NCBI GenBank assembly: GCA_013076295.1 | Contig: RQOL01000729.1 | Span: forward strand, 4,712,001-4,776,000 | Origin: Sanderia malayensis | Lineage: Eukaryota; Cnidaria; Scyphozoa; Semaeostomeae; Pelagiidae | DNA length: 64,000 nt | Direction of reading: 5' to 3' | Shown here: positions 1 to 12,609 of the stretch, in pieces | Numbering within the stretch: the stretch's first letter is position 1 | How the letters are laid out: the number at the start of each line of letters is the position of its first letter | Notes under the pieces: model-generated | Seen by the model: only the letters and a program-made list of their open reading frames with translations | What the model was told of the DNA's origin: nothing | Databases searched by the model: none | Program-made: the position numbers and the translations under genes

Positions 1-345
1 CGACGCTTAGGCCTAATGTCAACAAGCCCAAAGTTTTAAAAAACAAATTATGATAAGGGGTTATCAGGCGAGCGAAGAGAGCCAAACTGTTGCAAGAGGA
101 GTAGGCAGAGGCATGAGCGAAGCGAATGCAGCGCATGAAGTGCGCCCTATCAGTCAATGTTTCTTGATAATAGATAGACAGGCTAGCACAGCGAGCTAAC
201 CCATTGTACGTTGGGTTGAAAGAGACATGAGCGAAGCGAATGCAGCGCACGAAGTGCGCCCTATCAGTCAATGTTTCTTGATAATAGATAGACAGGCGAG
301 CGCAGCGAGCTAACCCATTGTACGTGGGGTTGAAAGAGGCATGAT
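1..345 (-). repeat. Inverted 117-bp minisatellite block with flank
   Basis: Read on the minus strand this is the same material as 4750-5370 and 10560-10800: two to three copies of the 117-bp unit (hairpin GCGCACTTCGTGCGC, then a CCCACGTACAATGGGTTAGC core), followed by the unique flank that ends in the AGGCCTAAG-containing segment at positions 1-60. It is therefore one end of the repeat module that recurs three times further right, here in opposite orientation. No gene is seen. Confidence 0.85.
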
Positions 346-399
346 TAATAATAATATCCACCCCAATCTTAAGTTTACATTTGAAGTTGAAGTTGAAGT

Positions 400-931
400 T
401 GTTTGAAGTTGTTTTTTAGATGTTTTTGTTTCCCACCTAGACCTTGGTTTTGAAACTAGTTTGTTTAGAAAAAAGACTTTTACTGGCTTATATTCTCATT
501 TTGACTCTCTCACTCCCCTTAAATTTAAGCGTAATCCTATCTCCATTTTGTTGATGCGAGCCTATAGCATTTGTTCCTCTTATTCTACATTTCATATTGA
601 AGTTACCCGTATTAAACGGTTTTCTTATTCTTAATGGTTACCCCCTACAACTTATTGACTATGCTATTCGTATGTTTCTTAATAAATTATATCAGCCACC
701 TATTTGTAAAGATACTGTTCCACATAGGAAAATTTTGGTTTGTCTCCCGTTTTTAGGATTTCATATTCTTCATATATGTAAAAACCTTAATAAGATCTTT
801 TCTGAATCCTATCCGTATATTAAACTTTCATTAAACAACATTCTAAACAACTTCCTATTCATTAAACTTATATTGAACAATTTGTTTTTTGCTCCTATTT
901 TGAATGAAAGAAAGAAAGCAAGCATCCAATG
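400..931 (+). pseudogene. Penelope-like reverse transcriptase fragment (C-terminal part)
   Basis: A frame from about 404 reads a segment containing FRKKTFTGLYSHFDS and LTPLKFKRN, the run after the reverse transcriptase palm seen in Penelope-like and related GIY-YIG retroelements. A frameshift near 620-630 moves the homology into the frame that begins LILNGYPLQLID and continues to about 930 (KILVCLPFLGFH, then a YPYIKLSLNN run). The catalytic YxDD region and the GIY-YIG nuclease domain are absent, so this is a dead 3' fragment. A short reading frame at 1146-1370 (SSEDADSYSAKRY) may be its trailing part. Assignment to Penelope-like rather than another retroelement clade is inference from motif memory. 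Confidence 0.6.
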
Positions 932-935
932 AGTT

Positions 936-3900
936 TGATCTCCTTTTGTTTGAAAGCCTTCTTATCCTACGTGACCACCCCTCCCTTAACAATCAAAAGT
1001 CTAGCACACCCCTGCAGCTATTTTAATTAACTTATTGTTGTTTTATTTGTTTTTAATTGCATTTTAACTTGTATGTTGCCTCTCAACTATTTCTTGATTG
1101 TATTCTTTTCTCTTTGTTATGCCTTTGTTTGCTAATATATAAATATTGCATTTACTTTACTTCTTGTCATCTGAGGATGCTGACAGTTACTCAGCGAAAC
1201 GTTATGTGAATTTTACTGGTTATGTCATTTTTAATTTATTTCATGGATTTGTCAATTATCAACTAAATTTGTCTCTGGTTTTTCTCATGTCTATTCTTGT
1301 CGTCATATGCATTTTAAAATTTCTACATGCAATTCGTTTTCCGCCTGGTATTTCTATTATTACATTGTAAAGAAAAAGAAGCCTCGGCCTCGGTAGATAG
1401 CGATGGCGAAGAAGAGAGACGATGAAATCGGAGGAATAGGATATGGTAATACTATAATTTGATCTTTGTCAATCTTTTCAATCAAACACTAATTAAGTAA
1501 ACTATAATGAGTTATGGTGTGTTTAACTTTAATTGTTATCTATCAATTATATAATTTCGACATATTGGAAGAGAATATGCATCCTTTCATTCAAAATAGT
1601 CAACATGCATGGCAGCCCTGGGTGAGTTTGTTACTCTGGTTTTTTATATGAATGAAATAAGACAAAAAGGCAAATTCAGAGCAGTTGGGCTAGCTCATAC
1701 TGCTATAAGCAATGAGTTGGCATTGCTGTAACCTGGAAAGTATTCTGAATTATTGACACCGTGTGTTTGGTTAATGGTTTCACTTAATTTTATTGTTGCT
1801 TGTAGCTGCTGATAGCCGAACAGAAAAGGAAAGGATGTCCCTACTTGGTTGTTTGTGTGGTAAGTGTCTAATTAATATGTGGGTTTTAAAATTAGAACAA
1901 TAATATATCAATGGAACTGAATATTACGATGAACTGAATTTGGAACTATTTAGACACAAAAAGCATTGACCATGCATAAATATGAGAAATTTGTGAGATT
2001 GATTGCTAGGACGAAAAAAGGTAAATTATTATTAGTAGGAATAATTCATGCATGATCAAGGCCACTAAGCTACAAAACAACAGAACTACAAACTATCAAA
2101 GTACATAACTTAACTACAAACTATCGAACAACATAACCATTTAACTACGAACTATTTACAAACTATCTACAAACAGTAAAAACCCACGTATAAGATCCTC
2201 CATCTTATTTTGTAGGGTATTTTGGTAGTGATAAATAGAAAAAATTGGTAAACTATAAGACAATATCATGTGAACATGACTATGAAAAATACATAGAAAT
2301 ATTGAATATTCGGTAGTAGGTTGTTAAAAATAGGAGGTTCTTATATGCAGGTTTTTACTGTATAACTATGTACAATATCTACATATTAAAGTAAGAAATG
2401 TTTACAATTTTGGCACCGTGTCCCAATTCGGCCTGCTCTGCCGTAAGTTTGTGGGAAGGGCTTTGGGTGACCACCTTCCCACGCTCTTTTTTGGGGGCCT
2501 TTCTTTTTTGCTGGCCAGCAATTTTTACAAAGGCCTCTTTTTGTGTTCTGTGAATTAACACACATAAGACTGATATGTTAAAGCTTGTTAACATTTTGCA
2601 AAAAGATGCAATGCCATTGTTAAAGTGTGTATGATAAACATGTGAAATACAATGCAAAAGGTGTACGTGCACAATTTCATTTGTTGGGATTCTTCTCCCC
2701 GTCACAAAAACAAAGTTGAATCGTTTCCCGGCTAATTCTGGGAATTGGTTGGCACATTTTTTTTCAAGCAGAAATACTGCTATATGTTATTTCCTAGGAG
2801 AAAAAGAGCATGGAAAGAATAATGGTTGATAGAAGTTATCAAGATGAGAAATGTACTAATAAATATATTAATGTATTTAATATAATTACTTTGGTGTCTT
2901 TGCCAACAGTTATGGCAATTTGCTTCTCCTTTGGCTTTGCATTTGCCATGTTGAAATGTTCTTAAAACGAAATGTTGAAATGCATGTAAAATTAGTATAA
3001 GGTTAATGGAAAATGCTGCTGAAGGAGAAATATGAAGAATTTGCAAATGTTGTATATCTGAATAAACAACAATATTCTGATAATATTGTGGGAATGAATA
3101 TATGAAGAGCAAAGATTGAAAATCATAGCAATAGGAGAAGATATTTACAAATCTGAATGAGCAGGTAACTTGAATAACGAATGCTGAAGTAAACAAAGGT
3201 AAATAGTGTTAAAAGTTGTTACACAGTGAGCGGAAAATTGTTGTTAATAACTATGGATACATGAGAGCCTGTTTTAGTTAATATGGTTTTGTTTTCTTAA
3301 ATGTTTAAACTTTCAAAAGTTATTTAGAAAAATTTTTCACTTACTTGAAGTTGGTGCAATCGAAATCTGAAAAATGTTTCGCGCCCTCGAGTCAAAGCTA
3401 TTGTCTTTTGAAACTATAGCAACAATATCAAGATGGCCCCGCGGAAAAGAATGAAATCGAGGTCTTCTGGACGTATGGAAACAACGTGGTATTGGGTGAA
3501 TTCCAATTTTACAATAATGCCACATAGTGAAAGTATGAATGGCAAAGACTATAGATTAAAGTGAACTACGAATTGGTGTAAAAATAAAGAGGGTATGTTA
3601 ATTTGAATGATAATCAGGTAATGCATAAGTAGATATAAATGGACATTAATTAAAGGTTGACTCCCACACTAAATAATGCTGTGATTATTCAGTAAACTTC
3701 TTTCATTTCCCTATAAATCACAATGAAATGACAACACTATTCAGTATGAAAATTTACATGTTAGAAGTTATAATATATTTATGACTTTATTATATATTAT
3801 TTATTCTTTAATGGACTGTTATTTGATTGTCTTTCTTTATTATGTAAACAAAGATATATAAAATATTATGAATTAATATTCATAAAATGATATATACAAT

Positions 3901-4048
3901 ATTTTCTCAATCACTATTTTGAATGTGGCAGTTTTTCTGCAAGGTATATAACTTGTCTGTTCTCTACTGTACCATACTATATTTTTCATTATGTTATACA
4001 TTACCATATACTACTATACATTACTATACATTACTATACATTAATATA
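936..4048. other. Unassigned AT-rich stretch
   Basis: No recognisable gene. Short exon-like pieces occur: an open segment ending at a GTGAGT donor near 1621 (plus strand), a lysine-rich open segment at about 2400-2560 on the minus strand preceded by a CAG acceptor, and a 62-codon minus-strand frame at 3337-3525. None matches a family I know, and they may be chance. The last 80 bases before 4048 are (TACTATACAT)-type low-complexity DNA. Confidence 0.4.
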
Positions 4049-4679
4049 CAGGGTGGCCAAGAAAAAAGTAACCCCCCTAACAGAATAATTCGTAAAAAAT
4101 ATTTCTGAAGAAGCAATTTCATGAAATTCATACTTCCAGTTATTCCACTTAAGTGCAATATTTTGTGTAAATATTGTGCTGGTAGAGTGTATTATCTCTG
4201 AGTAAATGTACTCTCAAACTCAAGCATCCAAAAACACACTGTTTGGAAACATGTAACTTTATATTGACGCAACAAAACACGAAAAACTTTAACAACTCAT
4301 TCTATCAGTCACATAAGATGTTCAAAATGTCAGTCTGATAAGATTCTTTTTCTTCCCCATCCTTTTTCTATTCTTAAATTCTTTATAAGATGCTTATCTT
4401 CCACTGATATTGCAAGCATTTTCCTTTACATTAACTTTTGCTTTGATTGCTCCCTGACGTGATGAAATTTCAATTTCCCGCCAAAACAGCGGGTTTTTGT
4501 ATGTCACGAATTTAACGCCTCATTGTGCCTGGATGGAAGCTCTAAACGTCAAGATATTTCTACACGTCAATACACTTGAATTGAATGTCATCTGGTATAA
4601 ACTTGATTGAATTTATTTTTGAGAAAAAATATCTATAAATTATTTTGTTTGGGGGGTTACTTTTTTCTGGGCCACCCTG
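4049..4679. mobile_element. Mariner-type MITE, complete (631 bp)
   Basis: Terminal inverted repeats CAGGGTGGCC...AAAAAAGTAACCCCCC at the left and GGGGGGTTACTTTTTTCTGG...CCACCCTG at the right, flanked on both sides by TA (4047-4048 and 4680-4681), the Tc1/mariner target duplication. There is no transposase reading frame inside, so it is a non-autonomous element. Its right-hand ~170 bp occurs again at 9058-9229. Confidence 0.88.
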
Positions 4680-4689
4680 TATATACCAT

Positions 4690-5240
4690 ACTAGGGGTCA
4701 TCACTCGCTTCCCTCGTTCGCCCCAGCCCGTCAAGTAAAAAAGGCTTAATCTGGTTGGCACACTTCGTGCGCTGCATTCGCTTCGCTCATGCCTCTTTCA
4801 ACCCCACGTACAATGGGTTAGCTTGCTCCGCTCGCCTGTCCATCTATTACCAAGAAACATTGACGGGTGGGGCGCACTTCGTGCGCTGCATTCGCTTCGC
4901 TCATGCCTCTTTCAACCCCACTTGCAATGGGTTAGCTCGCTGCGCTCGCCTGTCCATCCATTATCAAGAAACATTGACTGGTAGGGCCCACTTCGTGCGC
5001 TGCATTTGCTTCGCTCATGCCTCTTTCAACCCCACGTACAATGGGTTAGCTCGCTGCGCTCGCCTGTTTATCTATTATCAAGAAACATTGACTGATAGGC
5101 GCACTTCGTGCGCTGCATTCGCTTCGCTCATGCCTCCTTCAACCCCACGTACAATGGGTTAACTCGCTGCGCTCGCCTGTCTATCTATTATCAAGAAACA
5201 TTGACTGATTGGGCGCACTTCGTGCGCTGCATTCACTTCG
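4690..5240 (+). repeat. 117-bp minisatellite, about 4 copies
   Basis: Direct copies of a 117-bp unit: hairpin GCGCACTTCGTGCGC, CATTCGCTTCGCTCATGCCT, a CCCCACGTACAATGGG core and an AGAAACATTGACTGATAGG end. Since 117 is a multiple of three, long open frames run through the array; I do not regard them as genes. Copies here are less uniform than those at 9.5-10.7 kb. The array is preceded by the CATCACTCGCTTCGCTCG leader also present at 9243. Confidence 0.9.
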
Positions 5241-6060
5241 CTCATGCCTCTGCCTACTCCTCTTGCAACAGTTTGGCTCGCTTTGCTCGCCTGATAACCC
5301 CTTATCATAATTTGTTTGCTAAAACTTTGGGCTTGTTGACATTAGGCCTAAGCATCGCAAGCATGCCGAAGAAAGAATGGCGGTCGCCTACTACCTAAAC
5401 TGCAACTATCTCACTCGAAAAACAAAAAAAGGCTATCACCTGTGTTCTCAATTGTCTCCTGTAATTTTCCAGAAGTCTCTCAAACAATTAGCAATTCTTT
5501 ACAAAGATAATTCAGGTCGTAAAACATTTTGAAAGGTGCCCAGTTATCCTTTGTGTGCAAAACAAAAACACGCGTCTTCTCCAAAAGTACCTGCTGTTCA
5601 ACCCGAGGGCAAATTTGCATGATAACGAAAAACGTGTGACTGTTCACGTGAAGTCGTGAAAGAGCCAATCAAATTACAGCAAAAGGCGAAGCGGGTCACA
5701 TGAAGTGCGAATACTCTGTTCGAAAATGGAGTTCGGGACGCGAATTTGGAAGTTTCACCACCGTAAACCGTAGTTTTTTCGTGATAGCACAATTAGCAGA
5801 ATAATTAATGGAATAATTCAATAATTAGGGAGAAAATGGAAAAACAAAGCCCATTACCCTGGTTAAATTAATAAACTAAACATTCAGTGTGAATTTCATT
5901 GCCATATACCCACATACAAAAAAGCCTTTGTGATCACACGGTTCGCCGTTTCGACCCATTGTTTTTGGGCGTTTGACCTATTGTTTCGGGTTGAATCCAT
6001 TGTTTTTGGCAAGGAAAGTGCGTCATCACGTGACTCCGCAGAATATATATATTAGACTAT
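5241..6060 (+). repeat. 0.8-kb interspersed module, copy 1
   Basis: Begins with CTACTCCTCTTGCAACAG and ends near TATATTAGACTA. Very similar sequence occurs at 10691-11474 and more distantly at 7160-7950. It contains CCAAT-like (GAGCCAATCA) and CACGTG motifs, (A)-rich runs and no convincing gene. The short frames at 5480-5792 recur in the other copies only because the DNA is repeated. Confidence 0.85.
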
Positions 6061-7150
6061 ACCATACATTACTATACACACTTTACATTACTATACTTAC
6101 GTACAAACATACTATACCTACTATAAAAACATACTATACCTACTATGCCTACTATAAAAACACGCCATACCTACTATAAAACCATACTATGCCTACATAC
6201 TATAAAAACATACTATACCTATAATACAAACATACTATACCTACTATAAAAAAACACTATACCGGCATACCTACATACTATACCTACATACCATACCTAC
6301 TATAAAAAATACTATACCTGCATACCTACATACATACATACATACCTACATACATACATACATACATAACATACGTACATACATACATACATGTATACCT
6401 ACATGAGGAGGGCTTGGTCGCTTCGCTCCCTCCCCGGAGCCCGTCAAGTAAACAAAGCTTAACCTAGATACTATACCAACATACTATACCTACTATCAAC
6501 ACATACTCTACCTACATACTATACCAACATACTATACGAACATACTATACCTACTATACCTACTATAAAACCATACTATACCTACTATGCAAACACATTA
6601 TAAGTACTATACCTATATAAAAACATACTATGCCTACTATACCTACTATAAAAACATACTATACCTACTATACAAACATACTTTACCTACTATACCTACT
6701 TTGAAAAAATACTATACCAGCATACCTACATACATACATACTATACCTACATACTATACGAACATACTATACGAACATACTATACCAACATACCTAACCT
6801 ACTATACCTGCATTCTATACCGACATACTATACCTACCATACCTACTATAAAACCATACTATACCTACTATGCCTACTATAAAAACATACTATACCTACT
6901 ATACAAACATATTATACCTACTACACCTATATAAAAACATACTATACCTACTATACCTACTATAAAAACATACTATACCTACTATTCAAACATACTATAC
7001 CTACTATGCCTACTATAAAAACATACTATACCTATTATACAAACATGCTTTACCTACTATTCCCACTATAAAAGCATACTACACCTACTATGTATACTTT
7101 ACAAACATACTATACCTACTACACCCACTATACAAACATACAAACACTTG
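6061..7150. repeat. CTATACCTAC-type low-complexity array
   Basis: About 1.1 kb of degenerate 8- to 12-bp repeats built from CATACTATACCTACTATA-like words, with a (CATA)n stretch at about 6330-6395. A small unique island at 6405-6465 (GCTTGGTCGCTTCGCTCC) matches the hairpin-rich leader at 7960-8060. Open frames here are artefacts of biased composition. Confidence 0.88.
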
Positions 7151-7159
7151 TCGAAAGTT

Positions 7160-7950
7160 TAAATGAGGAAAATCGTGCAAGCAGCGCCTGAAAAATTCAT
7201 AACTTTGACTTTGTTTTCGTTGGGCCTAAGCTTTGGAAGCATGCCGAAGCAACGCCTACTACAAAAACAACAACTATTTCAACTTAAAATACAAAACAAA
7301 GCTATCACCTGTGTTTTCTATTGTTGCCTGCAACTCTCCATGGTTTTTGAAACAAGTAGCAGCTTTTTGCCAAGATAATTCGGGTGGTAAAACACTTTGA
7401 AAGGCCCCTTTTTGTGTGCAAAACAAAAACACGCGCCTTCTCCAAAAGTACCTGCTGCACCGAGGGCGAATAACGAAAAACGACTGAGAATTCGCATGGG
7501 TGGCCTGCACCCCGAGGGCAAAAAACGAAAATTGATCGACAACCCTCGTGGATTGCGAGAAAAGAGCCAATCAATTTGCAGGAAAAGGCGAAACGGGTCA
7601 CGTGAAGAGAAAACACTCTGTTCGAAAATGGAGTTTGTGACGGGAATTTGGAAGTTTCACCAGCGTAAACCATAGTTTTATTGTGGTAGCACAATTAGCA
7701 GAATAATTAATGGAATAATTCAAAAATTCTTTTAAAATAGGCTTCCAAGAATAGATAACTTTTCCTACTCCAGAAACGGAGCCTTTTCATGCAAGTGTCA
7801 ACCTTAGGCGCCGCCATTCAAAAAAGCCTTATTGATCACACCAATTCGCTGTTTCGGCCATTGTTGGGCGTTCAACCTATTGTTTCAGCTCAAATCTATT
7901 GTTTTGGCCAGAGTTTCGCCACCGTCACGTGAACACGTAGAATAGTAATA
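7160..7950 (+). repeat. 0.8-kb interspersed module, divergent copy 2
   Basis: Aligns with 5320-6050 and 10770-11470 through shared blocks (AGCATGCCGAAGCAACG, CAAAGCTATCACCTGTGTT, TTCTCCAAAAGTACCTGCTG, GAGCCAATCA, CACGTGA) but with insertions such as the 7490-7545 segment. No gene is supported; the overlapping short frames on both strands are shadows of repeat sequence. Confidence 0.82.
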
Positions 7951-9055
7951 TTAGACTAGCTGGGGGCCCGGTCGCTACGCTCCCTCCCCGAAGCCCATCA
8001 AGCAACAAAAGTTTAATGTGGTTGGCGCGCTGCGCGCGCTGCATTCGCTCCCGCTCATGCCCATACATAAATACATACCTACATACATACATACATACAT
8101 ACATACATACATACATACATACCTACATACATACTATATCTAACATATTCCAACATACTATACCTACTATGCTACATACCACACCAACATACTATACCTA
8201 CTATACCTACATACTATACCTACATACTATACCAACATACTATACCACAATACTATAACTACTATAAAATCATACTAAACCTACTATACCTACATACTAT
8301 ACAACATACTTACCCTACAATACATACCCTACAATACATATCCTACAATACATACCCTACAATAAATACCCTACAATACATATCCTACAATACATACCCT
8401 ACAATAAATACCCTACAATACATACCTTTCAATACATACCCTACAATACATATCCTACAATACATACCCTACAATAAATACCTTACAATACATACCCTAC
8501 AATACATACCCTCCATACATACCCTACAATATATACCCTACAATACATACCCTACAATACATACCCTACAATACATACCCTACAATACATACCCTACAAT
8601 ATATACCCTACAATAAATACCATACAATACATACCCTACAATACATACCCTACAATACATACCCTACAATACATACCCTACAATACATACCCTACAATAC
8701 ATACCCTACAATACATACCCTACAATACATACCCTACATACATACCCTACAATACATACCCTAGAAGACATAGCCTACAATACATACCCTACAATACATA
8801 CAACACAACGCAACATTTCTAAAGAAAGTAAAGGTGGGAGGTCAAATCCTCCCCCTGGCAAGCATGCATGGAAGTTATCAAAATTTGGTACTTTACGAAC
8901 GAACGATCCTCGTTTCCAGATATACGCTTCTTTCTTCTTTTCTTTTTCGAGGCTGTAAAGTGAGTGATGATGAATGTAATTACCATCGACAACAGCAACA
9001 TAAAACAACATAATTTATCTTGTATTGTAGGTATCTACTACTACTGGAATTGAAG
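7941..9055 (+). repeat. 1.1-kb segmental duplication, copy 1
   Basis: Nearly identical to 11475-12607 from AATAGTAATATTAGAC to GGAATTGAAG. Contents in order: a hairpin-rich leader (GGTCGCTACGCTCCC, GGCGCGCTGCGCGCGC), a (CATA)n microsatellite at about 8060-8125, a CTATACC array, a long 10-bp array of ACAATACATACCCT words at about 8310-8800, and 8815-9055, which is a truncated copy of the 5' end of the KDZ gene region. The break at 9055/9056 joins that truncated gene end to a truncated mariner MITE. Confidence 0.92.
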
Positions 9056-9057
9056 TA

Positions 9058-9229
9058 GATTGCCTCATTGTGCCTGGATGGAAGCTCTAAACGTCAAGAT
9101 ATTTCTACACGTCAATACACTTGAATTGAATGTCATCTGGTATAAACTTGATTGAATTTATTTTTGAGAAAAAATATCTATAAATTATTTTGTTTGGGGG
9201 GTTACTTTTTTCTGGGCCACCCTGTATAT
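9058..9229. mobile_element. Truncated mariner MITE (right part only)
   Basis: Matches the right 170 bp of the complete MITE at 4049-4679, including the terminal GGGGGGTTACTTTTTTCTGG and CCACCCTG end followed by TA. The left half is missing, so this copy moved as part of a larger duplicated block rather than by its own transposition. Confidence 0.88.
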
Positions 9230-10690
9230 ACCATACTAGGGGTCATCACTCGCTTCGCTCGTTCGCCCCAGCCCGTCAAGTAAAAAAGGCTTAATCTGGT
9301 TGGCGCACTTCGTGCGCTGCATTCGCTCACGCTCATGCCCCTTTCTACCCCACTACAATTGGTTAGCTCGCTGCGCTCGCCTATGGTTGGCGCATTTCGT
9401 GCGCTGCATTCGCTAACGCTCATGCCCCTTTCAACCCCACTTACAATGGGTTAGCTCGCTGCACTCGCCTGTCTATCTATTATCAAGAAACATTGACTGA
9501 TAGGGCGCACTTCGTGCGCTGCATTCGCTTCGCTCATGCCTCTTTCAGCCCCACGTACAATGGGTTAGCTCGCTGCGCTCGCCTGTCTATGTATTATCAA
9601 GAAACACTGCCTGATAGGGCGCACTTCGTGCGCTGCATTCGCTTCGCTCATGCCTCTTTCAACCCGACGTACAATGGGTTAGCTCGCTGCGCTCGCCTGT
9701 CTATGTATTACCAAGAAACACTGCCTGATAGGGCGCACTTCGTGCGCTGCATTCGCTTCGCTCATGCCTCTTTCAACCCCACGTACAATGGGTTAGCTCG
9801 CTGCGCTCGCCTGTCTATGTATTATCAAGAAACACTGCCTGATAGGGCGCACTTCGTGCGCTGCATTCGCTTCGCTCATGCCTCTTTCAATCCCACTTAC
9901 AATGGGTTAGCTCGCTGCGCTCGCCTGTCTATCTATTATCAAGAAACACTGCCTGATAGGGCGCACTTCGTGCGCTGCATTCGCTTCGCTCATGCCTCTT
10001 TCAACCCCACGTACAATGGGTTAGCTCGCTGCGCTCGCCTGTCTATGTATTACCAAGAAACACTGCCTGATAGGGCGCACTTCGTGCGCTGCATTCGCTT
10101 CGCTCATGCCTCTTTCAACCCCACGTACAATGGGTTAGCTCGCTGCGCTCGCCTGTCTATGTATTATCAAGAAACACTGCCTGATAGGGCGCACTTCGTG
10201 CGCTGCATTCGCTTCGCTCATGCCTCTTTTAATCCCACTTACAATGGGTTAGCTCGCTGCGCTCGCCTGTCTATCTATTATCAAGAAACATTGACTGATA
10301 GGGCGCACTTCGTGCGCTGCATTCGCTTCGCTCATGCCTCTTTCAACCCCACGTACAATGGGTTAGCTCGCTGCGCTCGCCTGTCTATGTATTATCAAGA
10401 AACACTGCCTGATAGGGCGCACTTCGTGCGCTGCATTCGCTTCGCTCATGCCTCTTTCAACCCCACGTACAATGGGTTAGCTCGCTGCGCTCGCCTGTCT
10501 ATCTATTATCAAGAAACATTGACTGATAGGGCGCACTTCGTGCGCTGCATTCGCTTCGCTCATGCCCCTTTCAACCCCACTTACAATGGGTTAGCTCGCT
10601 GCGCTCGCCTGTCTATCTATTATAAAGAAACATTGATTGATAGGGCGCACTTCGTGCGCTGCATTCGCTTTCACTCATGCCTCTGCCTAC
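9230..10690 (+). repeat. 117-bp minisatellite, about 10 uniform copies
   Basis: A leader shared with 4684-4760 is followed by about ten direct 117-bp units between 9480 and 10690, each with the hairpin GCGCACTTCGTGCGC. Two unit subtypes alternate (CTATGTATTATC...CACTGCCTGATAGG and CTATCTATTATC...CATTGACTGATAGG), pointing to growth by copying blocks of units. The 39-codon periodicity leaves a 416-codon open frame (9493-10743) with no family resemblance; I treat it as a by-product of the repeat length. Confidence 0.92.
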
Positions 10691-11474
10691 TCCTCTTGCA
10701 ACAGTTTGGCTCGCTTCGCTCGCCTGATAACCCCTTATCATAATTTGTTTGTTAAAACTTTGGGCTTGTTTACATTAGGCCTAAGCGTCGCAAGCATGCC
10801 GAAGCAACAATGGCGGTCGCTCACTACCTAAACTACAACTATCTCACTCAAAAAACAAAACAAAGCTATCACCTGTGTTCTCAATTGTTTCCTGTAATTT
10901 TCCAGAGGTCTCTCAAACAATTAGCAAGTCTTTACAAAGATAATTCAGGTCGTAAAACACTTTGAAAGGCGCCCAGTTATCCTTTGAGTTCAAAACAAAA
11001 ACACGTGTCTTCTCCAAAAGTACCTGCTGTTCAACCCGAGGGCAAATTTGCATGATAACGACAAACGCGTGACTGTTCACGTGAAGTCGCGAAAGAGCCA
11101 ATCAAATTGCAGGAAAAGGCGAAACGGGTCACGTGAAGAGCGAATACTGTGCTCGAAAATGGAATTCGGGACGCGAATTTGGAATTTTCGCCACCGTAAA
11201 CCGTAGTTTTTTCGTGATAGCACAATTAGCAGAATAATTAGTGCAATAATTCAAAATTTCAGGAGAAAATCGAAAAAAAAAATCCATTACCCTGGTTAAA
11301 ATAATAAAGTAAACATTCAGTGTGAATTTCATCGCCATATACCCACATACAAAAAAGCCTTTGTGATTACACGGTTCGCCGTTTCGGCCCATTGTTTCTG
11401 GGCGTTTGACCTATTGTTTCGGGTCGAATCTATTGTTTTGGCCAGAGTTTCGCCACCGTCACGTGACATCGCAG
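10691..11474 (+). repeat. 0.8-kb interspersed module, copy 3
   Basis: Close match to 5241-6040, starting CTACTCCTCTTGCAACAG and running into the shared AATATTAGACTAG junction. The pair 4520-6060 and 9060-11475 thus share MITE tail, minisatellite and module in the same order, so a composite block was duplicated. Confidence 0.88.
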
Positions 11475-12607
11475 AATAGTAATATTAGACTAGCTGGGGG
11501 CCCGGTCGCTACGCTCCCTCCCCGAAGCCCATCAAGCAACAAAAGTTTAATGTGGTTGGCGCGCTGCGCGCGCTGCATTCGCTCCCGCTCATGCCCATAC
11601 ATAAATACATACCTACATACATACATACATACATACATACATACATACATACATACATACCTACATACATACTATATCTAACATATTCCAACATACTATA
11701 CCTACTATGCTACATACCACACCAACATACTATACCTACTATACCTACATACTATACCTACATACTATACCAACATACTATACCACAATACTATAACTAC
11801 TATAAAATCATACTAAACCTACTATACCTACATACTATACAACATACTTACCCTACAATACATACCCTACAATACATATCCTACAATACATACCCTACAA
11901 TAAATACCCTACAATACATATCCTACAATACATACCCTACAATAAATACCCTACAATACATACCTTTCAATACATACCCTACAATACATATCCTACAATA
12001 CATACCCTACAATAAATACCTTACAATACATACCCTACAATACATACCCTCCATACATACCCTACAATATATACCCTACAATACATACCCTACAATACAT
12101 ACCCTACAATACATACCCTACAATACATACCCTACAATATATACCCTACAATAAATACCATACAATACATACCCTACAATACATACCCTACAATACATAC
12201 CCTACAATACATACCCTACAATACATACCCTACAATACATACCCTACAATACATACCCTACAATACATACCCTACAATACATACCCTACATACATACCCT
12301 ACAATACATACCCTAGAATACATAGCCTACAATACATACCCTACAATACATACAACACAACGCAACATTTCTAAAGAAAGTAAAGGTGGGAGGTCAAATC
12401 GTCCCCCTGGCAAGCATGCATGGAAGTTATCAAAATTTGGTACTTTACGAACGAACGATCCTCGTTTCCAGATATACGCTTCTTTCTTCTTTTCTTTTTC
12501 GAGGCTGTAAAGTGAGTGATGATGAATGTAATTACCATCGACAACAGCAACATAAAACAACATAATTTATCTTGTATTGTAGGTATCTACTACTACTGGA
12601 ATTGAAG
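11475..12607 (+). repeat. 1.1-kb segmental duplication, copy 2
   Basis: Second copy of 7941-9055 with only scattered differences and a net offset change of 18 bp. Here the right end continues directly into the first coding exon of the KDZ-type gene at 12610, so this is the parental junction and 7941-9055 is the derived copy. The 10-bp ACAATACATACCCT array spans about 11850-12350. Confidence 0.9.
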
Positions 12608-12609
12608 CC

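Noticed and set aside
4755..5398. Open frames of 135 and 96 codons with repeated HFVRCIRFAHASFNPTYNG
   Set aside because: They are the 117-bp minisatellite read in a frame its length keeps open; they end at array edges and show no gene signals.
5480..5792. Small minus-strand proteins starting MALSRLHVN and MCYHEKTTVYGGE
   Set aside because: They recur only as part of the 0.8-kb module (10913-11225, 7305-7694), drift in frame between copies and match no family.
6330..6400. Possible CRISPR-like or telomeric array in the CATA/CTATACC repeats
   Set aside because: No constant repeat with unique spacers; units are short, degenerate microsatellite words in an animal-type genome.
11552..12154. 200-codon frame rich in Tyr, Thr, Pro, Ile and His
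   Set aside because: Translation of (CATA)n and ACAATACATACCCT arrays; the same frame differs between the two duplicated copies and carries no gene context.
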